From assembly GCF_024189315.1 (NCBI RefSeq), contig NZ_JAIZEO010000001.1, positions 496,001 through 560,000 on the forward strand: a stretch of 64,000 nt of DNA, in the 5' to 3' direction. The DNA is from Halobacillus sp. A5 (GTDB taxonomy: Bacteria; Bacillota; Bacilli; Bacillales; Halobacillaceae). Made by a program: the position numbers and the translations under genes. Position 1 is the first letter of the stretch, and each line of letters starts with the position of its first letter. The notes under the pieces were generated by a model. It worked only from the letters and a program-made list of their open reading frames with translations. It searched no databases and was not told the DNA's origin. Positions 27,439 through 36,655 of the stretch are shown here, piece after piece.

Positions 27439-28005
27439 ATGGAAACACCGATCTCTGTTAATGAAAAAAAAGAATTTGTCCGTTGGTTCTTAAATCATTA
27501 TCAACTAAAGAAGCGAGAAAGTGTATGGATTCTTAACTATTTAATGAATCATGAATCATTGCTCTCATCAGTGTGTTTCGTTGAAGATGTAAAGTTATGT
27601 CCACGCGGTATGGAAATTACAGCTCAGGGTGTCAAAGATCCGCCATTCCGTTTTTATAAAGGTCAAGTGATGACAAACGACGCAGAGAAATCGTTTCATG
27701 ACTTAAGGATGAATCAGGAGGAACCAATCTACATTCAAATGAATTTTGAAAACGCCCATCAATGTTCTATGTATGCACTCGTACTTGAAGAAAACCCTTA
27801 TTTACCTAAAGATCATTACGTAAATGAGAATGATCGGGAAGAAGTCGAACAATTACTTTCGATTAGCCTGCTTGTATTTAAGAAAACCCAGCTCGAAAGC
27901 CAAATTGATCAGTCGCTTCAAAGTGGAGATCAGACCCTGTTCAAAGAGCTTGCCGGTGAATTAATGAAAGTAAAAGAAGCTTTACGATATACTAAGGTCG
28001 AATAG
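27439..28005 (+). CDS. ypiB: YpiB (UPF0302, ReoY homologue)
   Basis: This 188-residue cytoplasmic protein starts with the family pattern VNEKKEFVRWFLNHYQLKKRE (about 7-27), followed by a DUF with several aromatic residues. The Listeria homologue ReoY acts with ReoM to control ClpCP degradation of MurA and so peptidoglycan synthesis. That role is carried over by homology only. The gene ends in a strong terminator. Confidence 0.88.
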   Translation: METPISVNEKKEFVRWFLNHYQLKKRESVWILNYLMNHESLLSSVCFVEDVKLCPRGMEITAQGVKDPPFRFYKGQVMTNDAEKSFHDLRMNQEEPIYIQMNFENAHQCSMYALVLEENPYLPKDHYVNENDREEVEQLLSISLLVFKKTQLESQIDQSLQSGDQTLFKELAGELMKVKEALRYTKVE

Positions 28006-28038
28006 CTAAGAGGAATATCTCCTCTTAGCTTTTCTTTT
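28004..28038 (+). terminator. Terminator after ypiB
   Basis: A perfect 11-bp stem, AGCTAAGAGGA with TCCTCTTAGCT, has a 5-nt loop and is followed by TTTCTTTTT. The TAG stop of ypiB lies at its left edge. Confidence 0.92.
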
Positions 28039-28091
28039 TGTTTATTTTTAGTAAAATAGACTAAAGTAAGTAAGGGAGGGAATAATTTTTT

Positions 28092-28550
28092 ATGCAGTGG
28101 ACTAAATCAGATATGGAACTTTATGTTTTAGAGAAGGAATATGTGGATACTCTGGTTATTCCTCTTATTCCCCTGTACACTGAGGTTGATAGTACTATAG
28201 TGAATGGGGCGTTTCAAAGAGAATTAAATCACTTGACTACGCATTTATTAGAGAAAGATTACAGGGGGCGTATATTACTTGCACCTGACTACAATTACAT
28301 AGCAGAAAACTATGAGGAAGAAATACGGAGAATCAACCAATGGATAGAAAAATTTAATAATCAGCCGGCTGCTCATGTATTTTTATTTACTTTTGATACA
28401 AAATGGAAGAGATGGGAAAAAGAATTGAAAGGGCATCTGCTATGGATACCGAGCATGAGTGATAGAAACCTGCATTCTTCAGAAACAAGATCTTATGTTA
28501 AGGAGCAGGTCCTTCAAATGAGTGAGCTTATTAAAGCTTATTGGGAATAG
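28092..28550 (+). CDS. ypiF: YpiF (DUF2487 family)
   Basis: This soluble 152-residue protein begins MQWTKSDMELYVLEKEYVDT. Order (ypiB, ypiF, qcrA) and length match B. subtilis ypiF. No motif points to a function. It precedes the qcr promoter and may be transcribed separately from qcrABC. Confidence 0.8.
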   Translation: MQWTKSDMELYVLEKEYVDTLVIPLIPLYTEVDSTIVNGAFQRELNHLTTHLLEKDYRGRILLAPDYNYIAENYEEEIRRINQWIEKFNNQPAAHVFLFTFDTKWKRWEKELKGHLLWIPSMSDRNLHSSETRSYVKEQVLQMSELIKAYWE

Positions 28551-28580
28551 CTAAAACTTTCCTATAACTCCGATATTTTA

Positions 28581-28609
28581 TTGACCAGGCTATAAGATTG
28601 CGCTATCAT
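28581..28609 (+). promoter_or_regulatory. SigA promoter of qcrABC
   Basis: TTGACC (28581-28586) and TATCAT (28604-28609) are 17 nt apart, each 5 of 6 to consensus. The start of qcrA is 71 nt downstream. Confidence 0.7.
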
Positions 28610-28679
28610 AGTAATGTCCTAGTAAACTGTATGTAACCGATCCATGTCGCATGGATTACAGCATAGAGGGGGGAAAAGA

Positions 28680-29177
28680 ATGAGCGATAAACAAAGAGTA
28701 TCCCGTCGTCAATTTTTAAACTACACATTGACAGGTGTGGGTGGTTTTATGGCAGCAGGTATGCTGGCGCCGATGGTAAGATTTGCCATCGATCCTGTGC
28801 TGAAACCATCTGCTGCTGGTGATTTTCAATCTGTTGCATCAGTTGATGAGATTACAAACGAACCGCAAAGATTTGAGTGGATTGTTGATCAAGTTGATGG
28901 TTGGTATGAATCAGAGGTACAAAAAACGGCATGGGTGTACCGCACAGAGGATGACGAAATTGTTGCTTTATCACCAATTTGTACTCATTTAGGCTGTACA
29001 GTCGATTGGGGATCCAACGAAGAGTATCCTGACCAGTTTTACTGTCCTTGCCACGCTGGCCGTTACACAAAGGATGGAGTCAATGTGCCTGGCACTCCGC
29101 CTACTGCACCGCTGCCTTTATTCGACCATAAAGTAGAAGAAGGTATGTTGTACCTTGGACAAGAACAAGATAGATAG
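28680..29177 (+). CDS. qcrA: Menaquinol:cytochrome c reductase, Rieske iron-sulfur subunit
   Basis: QcrA carries the 2Fe-2S cluster of the bc complex. The N-terminus has a twin-arginine motif (SRRQFLNYT, about residues 8-16) and a single anchor helix. Rieske ligands are C101 and H103 (CTHLGC) plus C122 and H125 (CPCHAG), with C106 and C124 as the disulfide pair. At 165 residues it matches the short Bacillus form. The ATG at 28680 follows GAGGGGGGAA. An in-frame ATG at 28644 has no site. Confidence 0.96.
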   Translation: MSDKQRVSRRQFLNYTLTGVGGFMAAGMLAPMVRFAIDPVLKPSAAGDFQSVASVDEITNEPQRFEWIVDQVDGWYESEVQKTAWVYRTEDDEIVALSPICTHLGCTVDWGSNEEYPDQFYCPCHAGRYTKDGVNVPGTPPTAPLPLFDHKVEEGMLYLGQEQDR

Positions 29178-29189
29178 GGGGCGTAAATC

Positions 29190-29864
29190 ATGCTACAGAG
29201 AATTTATGATTGGGTCGATGAGCGCGTAGACATCACACCATTATGGCGTGATATCGCCGACCACGAAGTGCCCGAGCATGTCAACCCTGCCCACCACTTT
29301 TCAGCATTTGTTTATTGTTTTGGTGGCTTGACATTCTTTGTTACAGTAATTCAAATTTTATCAGGCATGTTTTTAACAATGTATTACGTACCTGATATTG
29401 AGAATGCTTGGGAATCTGTTTACTACTTACAGAGAGAAGTAGCCTATGGACAGATCGTTCGTGGGATGCATCACTGGGGAGCAAGTCTTGTTATCGTCAT
29501 GTTATTTCTACATACTTTACGTGTGTTTTTCCAGGGAGCTTATAAAAAACCTCGTGAATTGAATTGGATCGTAGGTGTACTTTTATTCTTCGTCATGCTT
29601 GGCCTAGGATTTACAGGTTACTTACTTCCGTGGGATAATAAAGCTTATTTCGCAACTCAGGTAGGGCTTGAAATCGCGGCTGCGACCCCGCTTATAGGCG
29701 ATATGATACGATCACTTTTAGCAGGAGATCCGACAATTGTAGGAGCTCAGACGCTGACACGTTTCTTTGCTATTCACGTGTTTTTCCTGCCTGCAGCACT
29801 CTTTGGGTTAATGGGTGCTCACTTTATATTAATTCGAAAGCAAGGAATTTCCGGTCCACTATAA
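29190..29864 (+). CDS. qcrB: Menaquinol:cytochrome c reductase, cytochrome b6-type subunit
   Basis: QcrB is the split cytochrome b (b6-like) with four transmembrane helices and 224 residues. It has two pairs of haem-ligand histidines, in RGMHHWGASLV and FLHTLRVF on one side and in FFAIHVFFLP with the final AHFILIRKQGISGP on the other. The cysteine for covalent haem c-i binding is at SAFVYCFGG, near residue 43. It lies between qcrA and qcrC. Confidence 0.96.
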   Translation: MLQRIYDWVDERVDITPLWRDIADHEVPEHVNPAHHFSAFVYCFGGLTFFVTVIQILSGMFLTMYYVPDIENAWESVYYLQREVAYGQIVRGMHHWGASLVIVMLFLHTLRVFFQGAYKKPRELNWIVGVLLFFVMLGLGFTGYLLPWDNKAYFATQVGLEIAAATPLIGDMIRSLLAGDPTIVGAQTLTRFFAIHVFFLPAALFGLMGAHFILIRKQGISGPL

Positions 29865-29893
29865 AATGGAAATGATGTAAAGGAGGGAAAGCT

Positions 29894-30745
29894 GTGCATA
29901 GGGGAAAAGGTATGAAGTTTGTCGGTGATTCTCGGATTACCGCTGAACAAAAAGCCAATTTACCAAAAGATTATTCAGAATACCCTGGGCGTACGGAAGC
30001 ATTCTGGCCTAACTTCCTTCTTAAAGAATGGTTGGTAGGTTCGGTTTTCCTTATTGGTTTCTTAATTTTGACTGCCGCTCACCCATCACCGCTGGAGCAG
30101 CAGGCTGATCCAACCAATGCTGGTTACATTCCGCTGCCTGACTGGTATTTCTTATTTTTATACCAATTTTTAAAGTATCAATATGCTGGTGGAGACTTTA
30201 TCGTCTTTGGGGCAATTATTGCACCAAGTATAGCATTTGGAGCTTTACTGCTTGCACCGTTTCTTGATAGAGGACCTGAGCGTCGTCCGCACAAACGTCC
30301 AATTGCAGTTGGACTTATGATGCTAGGTTTTATCGCTACGTTCTGGCTTACTTATGAATCTGTATCAGAAGTAGACTACGCTGAGCGTGATGAGGAGTAC
30401 GGCGTCAGCATGGAAGCTGAAGAAATTGAAATTGACACAGAATCCGCCGGCTACGAAATTTATGAAAATAACTGTGCCAGCTGTCATGGCGGAAACCTTG
30501 AAGGTACGGGAAGCTACCCGGCACTGCTTGATACACAACTGCCAGAAGATCAGATTAAAGAGATTGCTCAAAATGGTATTGGAGAAATGCCGGAGGGAAT
30601 CTTTGAAGGTTCTGAAGAGGAACTTGAGGATCTTGCTGCATTCGTAACGAACCCTACTGGTGAAGAAGAAGAGGACTCTGAAGGTGAAGAAGGAGACTCT
30701 GAAGAGGAAGGTTCAGGCGAAGAAGAGGAATCTGAAGAAGAATAA
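29894..30745 (+). CDS. qcrC: Menaquinol:cytochrome c reductase, fused subunit IV/cytochrome c
   Basis: QcrC joins a subunit IV-like membrane part (three helices, about residues 45-62, 101-123 and 137-153; quinol-site PDWYF) to a C-terminal cytochrome c domain (about 180-255). The haem motif is CASCH (194-198) and the likely axial methionine is in EMPEGIF. Residues 257-283 form a tail with 19 Asp/Glu in 27 residues, longer and more acidic than in B. subtilis. The GTG start follows AAGGAGGG. Confidence 0.95.
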   Translation: MHRGKGMKFVGDSRITAEQKANLPKDYSEYPGRTEAFWPNFLLKEWLVGSVFLIGFLILTAAHPSPLEQQADPTNAGYIPLPDWYFLFLYQFLKYQYAGGDFIVFGAIIAPSIAFGALLLAPFLDRGPERRPHKRPIAVGLMMLGFIATFWLTYESVSEVDYAERDEEYGVSMEAEEIEIDTESAGYEIYENNCASCHGGNLEGTGSYPALLDTQLPEDQIKEIAQNGIGEMPEGIFEGSEEELEDLAAFVTNPTGEEEEDSEGEEGDSEEEGSGEEEESEEE

Positions 30746-30759
30746 CATAATTGCTTATA

Positions 30760-30799
30760 AATAAGCCGTGCCCTTCCTTCGGAGCACGGCTTATTTTAT
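30760..30799 (+). terminator. Terminator of qcrABC
   Basis: AATAAGCCGTGC pairs with GCACGGCTTATT around a 12-nt loop, and TTATC follows. Confidence 0.85.
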
Positions 30800-30814
30800 C
30801 ATTGGAGGATTATT

Positions 30815-31396
30815 ATGAAGGCGCTGGCAGGATACATTTTAAATCAACGAAGCTTTCTCATAGCTCTGTTCCTCATTAATCTAGCAGGCACAATATATGG
30901 GTACATCTGGTACGAATCCCAACTTAAAATAACGGATCCTATTTTTTTAATATTTGTACCAGATAGTCCAACAGCCAGTTTATTCTTTACAATATTTTTG
31001 TTTTTTTACATATTTAACAAAAATATTCCTTACATCGAAGCGCTCGCTTTGGTCACACTATTTAAATATGGCATATGGGCCGTTGTAATGAATGGATTGA
31101 CTTTCATGGAATATGGAGCGCTTCCATGGACAGGCTATATGCTGGTAGTTTCCCATGGTGCTATGGCCGTACAAGGCTTGTTGTATGCGCCTTATTACAA
31201 ATTAAAATTCCGTCATGTGGCTGTTGCAGGAGTATGGACCCTTCATAATGATGTAATTGACTATGTATATGAACAGATGCCTGTATATCCTGCTATTATG
31301 GAGCACATAAATGCAATTGGGTACTTTACATTCTGGCTTAGTGTAGTCTCTATCGCGATTGCTTTTTTGTTTGCAGGAAAGAGAAGTACGGTCTAA
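30815..31396 (+). CDS. ypjA: YpjA, DUF1405 membrane protein
   Basis: The 193-residue protein has about six hydrophobic segments and the conserved GYIWYESQL and HNDVIDYVYEQMPVYP stretches of this family. It follows qcrC as in B. subtilis. The function is unknown; a link to respiration is suggested only by position. It is separated from qcrC by a terminator, so read-through or a hidden promoter would be needed. Confidence 0.82.
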   Translation: MKALAGYILNQRSFLIALFLINLAGTIYGYIWYESQLKITDPIFLIFVPDSPTASLFFTIFLFFYIFNKNIPYIEALALVTLFKYGIWAVVMNGLTFMEYGALPWTGYMLVVSHGAMAVQGLLYAPYYKLKFRHVAVAGVWTLHNDVIDYVYEQMPVYPAIMEHINAIGYFTFWLSVVSIAIAFLFAGKRSTV

Positions 31397-31419
31397 TTCA
31401 GCATTCCCCCTCATACAAT
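31390..31419 (+). promoter_or_regulatory. Candidate SigE promoter for ypjB
   Basis: A perfect SigE -10, CATACAAT (31412-31419), stands 14 nt after GGTCTAAT (31390-31397), a weak -35. The downstream gene is a known sporulation-associated family. Confidence 0.5.
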
Positions 31420-31453
31420 ATCATTAAGATAGAAGTAGAAGGGGAGAGTCTGT

Positions 31454-32146
31454 ATGGGACGAGCTGTTCTCATTGTAAGCCTTACGTTACTAGGTTTTAT
31501 GTTTGCATACAGTCAATGGGTTTCTGCCGATACAAAGGACAAGGATTGGTCTGCTTTCGTTGCACAATACACCTATCTAATTGCAGACGGAAAATATGAA
31601 TTGGCCGAAAAGATGCTGGAAAATCGATATGAAGATTTAGCTGTTTACTATGAAGAGAGATCACCTGCTCATAGAGAGACTTTTGATCAGCTTGCAGAGA
31701 ATGTTAAACGGGATTCCTACGAGGCTCAATCATTGATTCAATTCTTTGAATTCTCCCTGACATCAGATGAAGAGAAGGCTGTCATAGAGAAACTGAAAGA
31801 GATTCAACTATTAGTTGAAAACTCTGATGCAGATCGAACTATTGTTATGGATGAATGGACAAGTTTGTCCCCTGTAATAGGGATTACTTTTCCTGAGGCT
31901 GATGTTGAAAGTGTAAGCAATGCACTTGAAAATTATTATCAGAGTAATACGCTTAATAGTCAGCAGACCGTATTATATTATTTGAAGGAATTGATTCCCG
32001 AAGAAACTGAGAGAACTTACGATGCATTTATTTGGACAGCTGCTATTATAAGTGGAACGATTATAGTAACCCTGGCATATGTAGGTTATAGAAAGTATAA
32101 AGCAGAAAAGGCTCAACAGCGGAAAAAACAAAAGCTTAATAGTTGA
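31454..32146 (+). CDS. ypjB: YpjB, sporulation-associated membrane protein
   Basis: This 230-residue protein has an N-terminal signal (about 1-25), an acidic helical extracytoplasmic domain, one C-terminal transmembrane helix (about 193-213) and a basic cytosolic tail. Order and topology match B. subtilis YpjB. The biochemical role is unknown. Confidence 0.82.
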   Translation: MGRAVLIVSLTLLGFMFAYSQWVSADTKDKDWSAFVAQYTYLIADGKYELAEKMLENRYEDLAVYYEERSPAHRETFDQLAENVKRDSYEAQSLIQFFEFSLTSDEEKAVIEKLKEIQLLVENSDADRTIVMDEWTSLSPVIGITFPEADVESVSNALENYYQSNTLNSQQTVLYYLKELIPEETERTYDAFIWTAAIISGTIIVTLAYVGYRKYKAEKAQQRKKQKLNS

Positions 32147-32210
32147 TTTTTTTGAGTTATTTGACTAAAATTGACCTATACCAGTTCACATCTAAGATGG
32201 AGGAATATAA

Positions 32211-32885
32211 ATGGAGATAATCATTTATTTTGCGATTATTCTGTTGGTGCCGATATGGGCATCTTCGAAGGTTAAACGTACGTATAAAAAGTATTCAAAA
32301 GTACCAACTTCTTCTTCAATGACAGGAGCTGAGGTTGCTCGAAAAATACTCAATGACAACGGGATTTTTGATGTAGGAATTGAAGAGACAAAAGGAATGC
32401 TGTCTGACCACTATGATCCTAGAAAAAAAGTAATTCGGCTTTCTTCAGATAACTACCACGGCCGCTCAATGTCTGCCGCGGCAGTGTCAGCCCACGAAGT
32501 CGGCCACGCCATTCAGGATGCAGAAGAGTATGCATTTTTAAAGTTCAGAAGTGCGTTAGTTCCAGCTGCTAGTTTTGGCTCAAACACGTCAATCTTTTTA
32601 ATTCTTGGCGGAATGCTTTTACAAATGCAGGGATTGCTACTGATTGGGATTGTGTTTTTCGCAGCTGCTGTTCTTTTTCAGTTCGTCACTCTTCCAGTAG
32701 AGTTTGACGCTTCTAACAGAGCTATGGGACAGCTGGTTTCGACCGGAGTTATAAGGAACGATGAAGAACGTAAAACGAAGAAGGTTTTAAATGCTGCGGC
32801 ATTTACCTATGTAGCTGGTGCTCTTGTAGCTCTTGCTGAATTACTCCGTTTTATCTTTATGTTCATGGGGATGAACGAAGAATAA
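32211..32885 (+). CDS. Zinc metallopeptidase, YugP-like membrane protease
   Basis: The HExxH zinc motif is HEVGH (residues 95-99), preceded by SAHE and followed by a glutamate-containing DASNRA stretch near 167, as in the YugP (M48-like DUF) family. There is an N-terminal helix (1-20) and three later hydrophobic segments. The 224-residue length is typical. The natural substrate is unknown. B. subtilis keeps its copy (yugP) elsewhere. Confidence 0.88.
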   Translation: MEIIIYFAIILLVPIWASSKVKRTYKKYSKVPTSSSMTGAEVARKILNDNGIFDVGIEETKGMLSDHYDPRKKVIRLSSDNYHGRSMSAAAVSAHEVGHAIQDAEEYAFLKFRSALVPAASFGSNTSIFLILGGMLLQMQGLLLIGIVFFAAAVLFQFVTLPVEFDASNRAMGQLVSTGVIRNDEERKTKKVLNAAAFTYVAGALVALAELLRFIFMFMGMNEE

Positions 32886-32890
32886 TTTAA

Positions 32891-32927
32891 AACTCCCGCT
32901 TTGATTTCTCAAAGCGGGAGTTTTTTT
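32891..32927. terminator. Bidirectional terminator between metallopeptidase gene and ypjC
   Basis: AACTCCCGCTTTGA and TCAAAGCGGGAGTT form a perfect 14-bp stem with a 4-nt loop. It has a run of T on the plus strand and an A-rich flank that serves the minus strand. Confidence 0.92.
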
Positions 32928-33798
32928 AAGTTAACGGCATTTTATTTTCGTCTAATGTAAATCCTTCTCCCGTCACCTCATGAACATGGCTTACCGCTAC
33001 AAAAGCGTGGGGATCAATTTGTTCAATAAGGTGACGAAGACGTATTATTTCATTTTTGGCAATAACGCAGTATAGAACGTCTCTGCGTGCTCCTGTAAAG
33101 GATCCTCTCCCCTCCAGTACAGTGACGCCTCTGTCCATTTCAATCATGATGGTCTGGGCAATTTCTTTGCTTTTCTCCGAAATAATAGTTGTTCCCCTTG
33201 CTGCGTATGCTCCTTCCTGAATGAAGTCAATGACGCGCGCTCCGATAAATACAGCTACCAGGGTGTACATTCCTTTTATATGATCTAAGTACGTAATAAT
33301 TGATGTAAATATAACGAGGGCATCGAACAAGAACATCGCCCGGCCCATACTCCAGCCAAGATATTTATGGATCAGCCTAGCAATAATGTCAACACCGCCT
33401 GTCGTTCCTCCGTAACGAAAAATAATCCCGAGGCCAACCCCAATACAAACTCCTGCAAAAAGTGCTGCCAGGGTGAGATCGGAAGCAAGATCGATTTCTA
33501 TTAAAAAGATTTGGGAGAGACGAATAAATACAGAAACCGAAACAATCCCAATTAGTGAATAGAAAAATGTGGTCCGGCCAAGAATCCTCCATCCGATAAA
33601 TAAAACTGGGATATTAAGAAGAATATTCATTAAAGCGGGATCCCAATTAAAGAGATATAATAAGAGTAGTGTTATTCCTGTAAAACCACCTTCACCAAGC
33701 TCATTTTGGATGTTAAAGTGGACGAGTCCGAAAGAAAAAATGGCTGATCCGATCAAGATGAAGACAATGTTTTTTATCTTTAGTCCAAAAATACTCAT
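32926..33798 (-). CDS. ypjC: YpjC, YitT-family membrane protein
   Basis: The 290-residue protein has five to six transmembrane segments (DUF161) in its first 200 residues and a C-terminal cytosolic DUF2179 domain (about 220-280; GVTVLEGRGSFTG is the signature). Family members are thought to be transporters, but the substrate is unknown. It is divergent from ypjD, as in B. subtilis. The ATG follows GGAGGTGAT. Confidence 0.9.
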   Translation of the reverse strand: MSIFGLKIKNIVFILIGSAIFSFGLVHFNIQNELGEGGFTGITLLLLYLFNWDPALMNILLNIPVLFIGWRILGRTTFFYSLIGIVSVSVFIRLSQIFLIEIDLASDLTLAALFAGVCIGVGLGIIFRYGGTTGGVDIIARLIHKYLGWSMGRAMFLFDALVIFTSIITYLDHIKGMYTLVAVFIGARVIDFIQEGAYAARGTTIISEKSKEIAQTIMIEMDRGVTVLEGRGSFTGARRDVLYCVIAKNEIIRLRHLIEQIDPHAFVAVSHVHEVTGEGFTLDENKMPLT

Positions 33799-33830
33799 AC
33801 TATCACCTCCAAATTATTGTAACGAATATA

Positions 33831-33859
33831 ATTATAAAGTTTTCCACTATAACCTACAA
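33831..33859 (-). promoter_or_regulatory. SigA promoter of ypjC
   Basis: On the minus strand TTGTAG (33859-33854) and a perfect TATAAT (33836-33831) are 17 nt apart, 33 nt before the ypjC start. Confidence 0.55.
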
Positions 33860-33878
33860 TGAGTATAGTTCTAATAAT

Positions 33879-33907
33879 TTGTCAAAACTCGTCCTTTTGG
33901 CTACCAT
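33879..33907 (+). promoter_or_regulatory. Candidate SigA promoter of the ypjD-dapB operon
   Basis: TTGTCA (33879-33884) and TACCAT (33902-33907) are 17 nt apart, 37 nt before the ypjD start. It is divergent from the ypjC promoter. Confidence 0.45.
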
Positions 33908-33944
33908 TACTATAAGAAAACAAGATAACTCAGGGGGAATAGAG

Positions 33945-34286
33945 TTGAAATATGACACGCAGGAAATCCAGGATCGGGTTGATCGTTACATATCGCAGTT
34001 TAAAGAAGGGTATTTTTCACCTTTAAGCCTGCAGGCTCGTCTTACAGAAGAAGTAGGGGAGCTGGCCAGAGAGGTCAACCACAGGTATGGTGAAAAGCCA
34101 AAGAAATCATCCGAAATAGAGAAAGCGCTGGAAGAAGAGTTAGGAGACGTTCTCTTTGTTCTTACTTGTTTTGCTAACTCATTAGACATTAATTTATCTG
34201 AGGCGTTTGAACGGTCTATCAGCAAAATTGAAACAAGAGATAAAAACCGCTGGACGAGAAAGGAAGGAGAGACAAATAATGAATGA
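33945..34286 (+). CDS. ypjD: YpjD, MazG-like nucleotide pyrophosphohydrolase
   Basis: This single-domain all-alpha NTP pyrophosphatase has 113 residues. The metal-binding acidic residues are in LTEEVGELAREV (EExxE, about residues 36-47) and EEELGDVLFVL (ExxD, about 65-75). It probably hydrolyses non-canonical or excess nucleotides to monophosphates. The TTG at 33945 follows GGGGG by 7 nt. The frame is open further upstream but lacks a site there. It overlaps dapB by 8 nt. Confidence 0.88.
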   Translation: MKYDTQEIQDRVDRYISQFKEGYFSPLSLQARLTEEVGELAREVNHRYGEKPKKSSEIEKALEEELGDVLFVLTCFANSLDINLSEAFERSISKIETRDKNRWTRKEGETNNE

Positions 34287-35079
34287 AATTAAATGTATTG
34301 TAGCAGGGCCGAGAGGAAAAATGGGGAGTGAGGCACTCCGGATGATAGAAAAGGATGATCAGTTAGTATTAACAGGATGCATCGATCGTAAATTTGACGG
34401 AAAGTCCGTTCGAGAGATCGAGAACCTTCCTAACCTGGATGCACCCATCTATTCAGATGCAGAGGTATGTCTGCAAGAAGTCGAAGCTGACGTTCTAATT
34501 GACTTGACCACTCCAGAATTCGGCTATAAACATACAAAGCTCGCTTTAGAACACAATGTCCGCCCTGTAGTCGGGACGACTGGTTTTACAGAAGAGCAGC
34601 TGAAGGAAGTAAAAAGTCTGAGTGAAGACAAGCAGTTAGGTACAGTCATTGCTCCTAATTTTGCAATAGGAGCAGTATTGATGATGCAATTTTCCAAATG
34701 GGCAGCTAAGCATTTCCCGGATGTAGAAATCATTGAAAAGCATCATGATCGAAAGCTGGATGCTCCGTCCGGCACTGCAGTTAAAACAGCACAGCTGATT
34801 CAGGAAGAAAGAGAATCTCATAAGCAGGGACATGAAAATGAAAAAGAAACAATTGAAGGTGCAAGAGGCGCAGACTATGACGGTATGAGGATTCACAGCC
34901 TCCGCCTGCCAGGTCTCGTTGCTCATCAGGAGGTTGTTTTTGGAAGCCTGGGAGAGACACTTACTATTAAACATGATTCCCACCACCGCGAATCATTTAT
35001 GTCTGGTGTTAAACTAGCTGTCACAGAAGTTATTTCACTCGATACTTTAGTATACGGGCTGGAACATTTGCTTGACTAA
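34279..35079 (+). CDS. dapB: 4-hydroxy-tetrahydrodipicolinate reductase
   Basis: DapB carries out the NAD(P)H-dependent step of the diaminopimelate/lysine pathway. The cofactor motif AGPRGKMG lies at residues 8-15, VGTTGF near 99, and the active-site [15 protein letters not shown] near 151-165. 266 residues is normal. The ATG follows GGAAGGAG inside the end of ypjD. An in-frame upstream extension to 34207 has no site. Confidence 0.97.
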   Translation: MNEIKCIVAGPRGKMGSEALRMIEKDDQLVLTGCIDRKFDGKSVREIENLPNLDAPIYSDAEVCLQEVEADVLIDLTTPEFGYKHTKLALEHNVRPVVGTTGFTEEQLKEVKSLSEDKQLGTVIAPNFAIGAVLMMQFSKWAAKHFPDVEIIEKHHDRKLDAPSGTAVKTAQLIQEERESHKQGHENEKETIEGARGADYDGMRIHSLRLPGLVAHQEVVFGSLGETLTIKHDSHHRESFMSGVKLAVTEVISLDTLVYGLEHLLD

Positions 35080-35096
35080 AGGAGGATCTCGAAACG

Positions 35097-35510
35097 ATGA
35101 ACATCGCACTTATTGCACATGATAAAAAGAAACCTGAAATCATTAATTTCACGACAGCTTACGGCGACATTTTAAAAAAACACCAGTTATATGCGACAGG
35201 GACTACGGGTAAGAAAATAATGGAAGCTTCCGGTTTGGACATCGTCCGATTTCAGTCAGGGCCTCTTGGAGGGGATCAGCAAATTGGTGCAAAGATTGCT
35301 AATGAAGAAATGGACATGGTGATTTTCTTTCGTGACCCGTTAACCGCACAGCCCCACGAACCAGACATTACTGCTCTTCTGCGTCTTTGCGATGTACATC
35401 AAATTCCCGTGGCAACAAATATGGCAGGCGCAGAAATTATGATAAAAGCCTTAGAACGAGGCGATATAAATTGGAGAAAGAATAAAAAAGAAATGAAAGA
35501 TCAGGTGTAA
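35097..35510 (+). CDS. mgsA: Methylglyoxal synthase
   Basis: MgsA converts dihydroxyacetone phosphate to methylglyoxal. The 137-residue protein has [10 protein letters not shown] with the catalytic histidine, TGTTGKKI for phosphate binding, [11 protein letters not shown] with the catalytic aspartate, and [14 protein letters not shown]. bshA follows after only 5 nt. In B. subtilis bshB1 stands between them. Confidence 0.97.
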   Translation: MNIALIAHDKKKPEIINFTTAYGDILKKHQLYATGTTGKKIMEASGLDIVRFQSGPLGGDQQIGAKIANEEMDMVIFFRDPLTAQPHEPDITALLRLCDVHQIPVATNMAGAEIMIKALERGDINWRKNKKEMKDQV

Positions 35511-35515
35511 GGCTA

Positions 35516-36655
35516 ATGACGAATATTGGAATCACTTGCTATCCCACAGTCGGAGGCTCTGGAGTGATAGCCACAGAATTGGGAAAATTATTAGCTGAAC
35601 AAGGGCATAAAATTCATTTTATAACCTCTCAAGTCCCTTTTCGCTTAAATCGTGTTTATCCTAATATTTTTTACCATGAGGTGGAAGTTAGTAACTATCC
35701 TGTATTTCAGCATCCCCCCTATGATTTATCGCTGGCAAATAAAATGGCTGAAGTGATTGATCGTGAACAATTAGATGTATTACATGTTCATTACGCTATG
35801 CCTCATGCTGTATTGGCCATACTTGCTAAGCAAATGTGCAGCCGGGATGTTAAGATTGTTACCACTCTGCACGGAACAGATATTACTGTGCTTGGCATTG
35901 ACGCTACCTTAAAGCGTATGATCCGGTTTGGTATTGACAATTCTGATCGAGTTACAGCTGTTTCGCATAGTCTGGTTGAACAGACAAGGCAGCAGCTTGA
36001 CACAACGAAGGATATTGAAGTGATTTATAATTTTGTTGATGAACGTGAATATTACCCGATTCAAACCCCATCGCTTAAGGATCAATACGGGATTTCCGAA
36101 GAAGAAAAAGTCGTTATTCATATTTCTAATTTTCGTAAAGTAAAGAGAGTCGAGGATGTCATATGTGTTTTTGCAGAAATTACAAAACAAATGCCGAGTA
36201 AGTTATTACTCGTAGGGGATGGGCCGGAATATTCGAATTGCTATAATCTTGTAAAAGAATTGAATATAGAGGACCAGGTTTTGTTTCTTGGGAAACAAGA
36301 AAATGTAAGTGAGCTTTTAGCGATTTCTGATTTAAAATTACTTCTATCAGAAAAAGAGAGCTTTGGTCTAGTACTTCTTGAAGCGATGTCCTGCGGGGTG
36401 CCGTGTATAGGCACGAATGTGGGAGGTATACCAGAAGTAATTCAGCCCGGTGTTACTGGTTATATCGGTGAATTAGGAGATGTTGAAGGCATTTCCCATT
36501 TAGCAGTAAACCTCCTTAAGGATGAAATAAAATTAAAACAATTCTCAATGGCAGCAGAAAATTTAGTTGCCGAGAAGTTTGCTTCTAAAGCAATCGTTTT
36601 ACAATACGAGCAATTATATGATCAGGTGATGAAGAGTGAATGTAAAAATAACTAA
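35516..36655 (+). CDS. bshA: BshA, N-acetyl-glucosaminyl L-malate synthase
   Basis: BshA is a GT4 glycosyltransferase that joins UDP-GlcNAc to L-malate, the first step of bacillithiol synthesis. The N-terminal [18 protein letters not shown] loop, [21 protein letters not shown] and the C-terminal nucleotide-sugar motif [18 protein letters not shown] are typical of BshA, and 379 residues is full length. The next enzyme, BshB1, is not encoded nearby. cca begins inside its last 20 nt. Confidence 0.95.
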   Translation: MTNIGITCYPTVGGSGVIATELGKLLAEQGHKIHFITSQVPFRLNRVYPNIFYHEVEVSNYPVFQHPPYDLSLANKMAEVIDREQLDVLHVHYAMPHAVLAILAKQMCSRDVKIVTTLHGTDITVLGIDATLKRMIRFGIDNSDRVTAVSHSLVEQTRQQLDTTKDIEVIYNFVDEREYYPIQTPSLKDQYGISEEEKVVIHISNFRKVKRVEDVICVFAEITKQMPSKLLLVGDGPEYSNCYNLVKELNIEDQVLFLGKQENVSELLAISDLKLLLSEKESFGLVLLEAMSCGVPCIGTNVGGIPEVIQPGVTGYIGELGDVEGISHLAVNLLKDEIKLKQFSMAAENLVAEKFASKAIVLQYEQLYDQVMKSECKNN

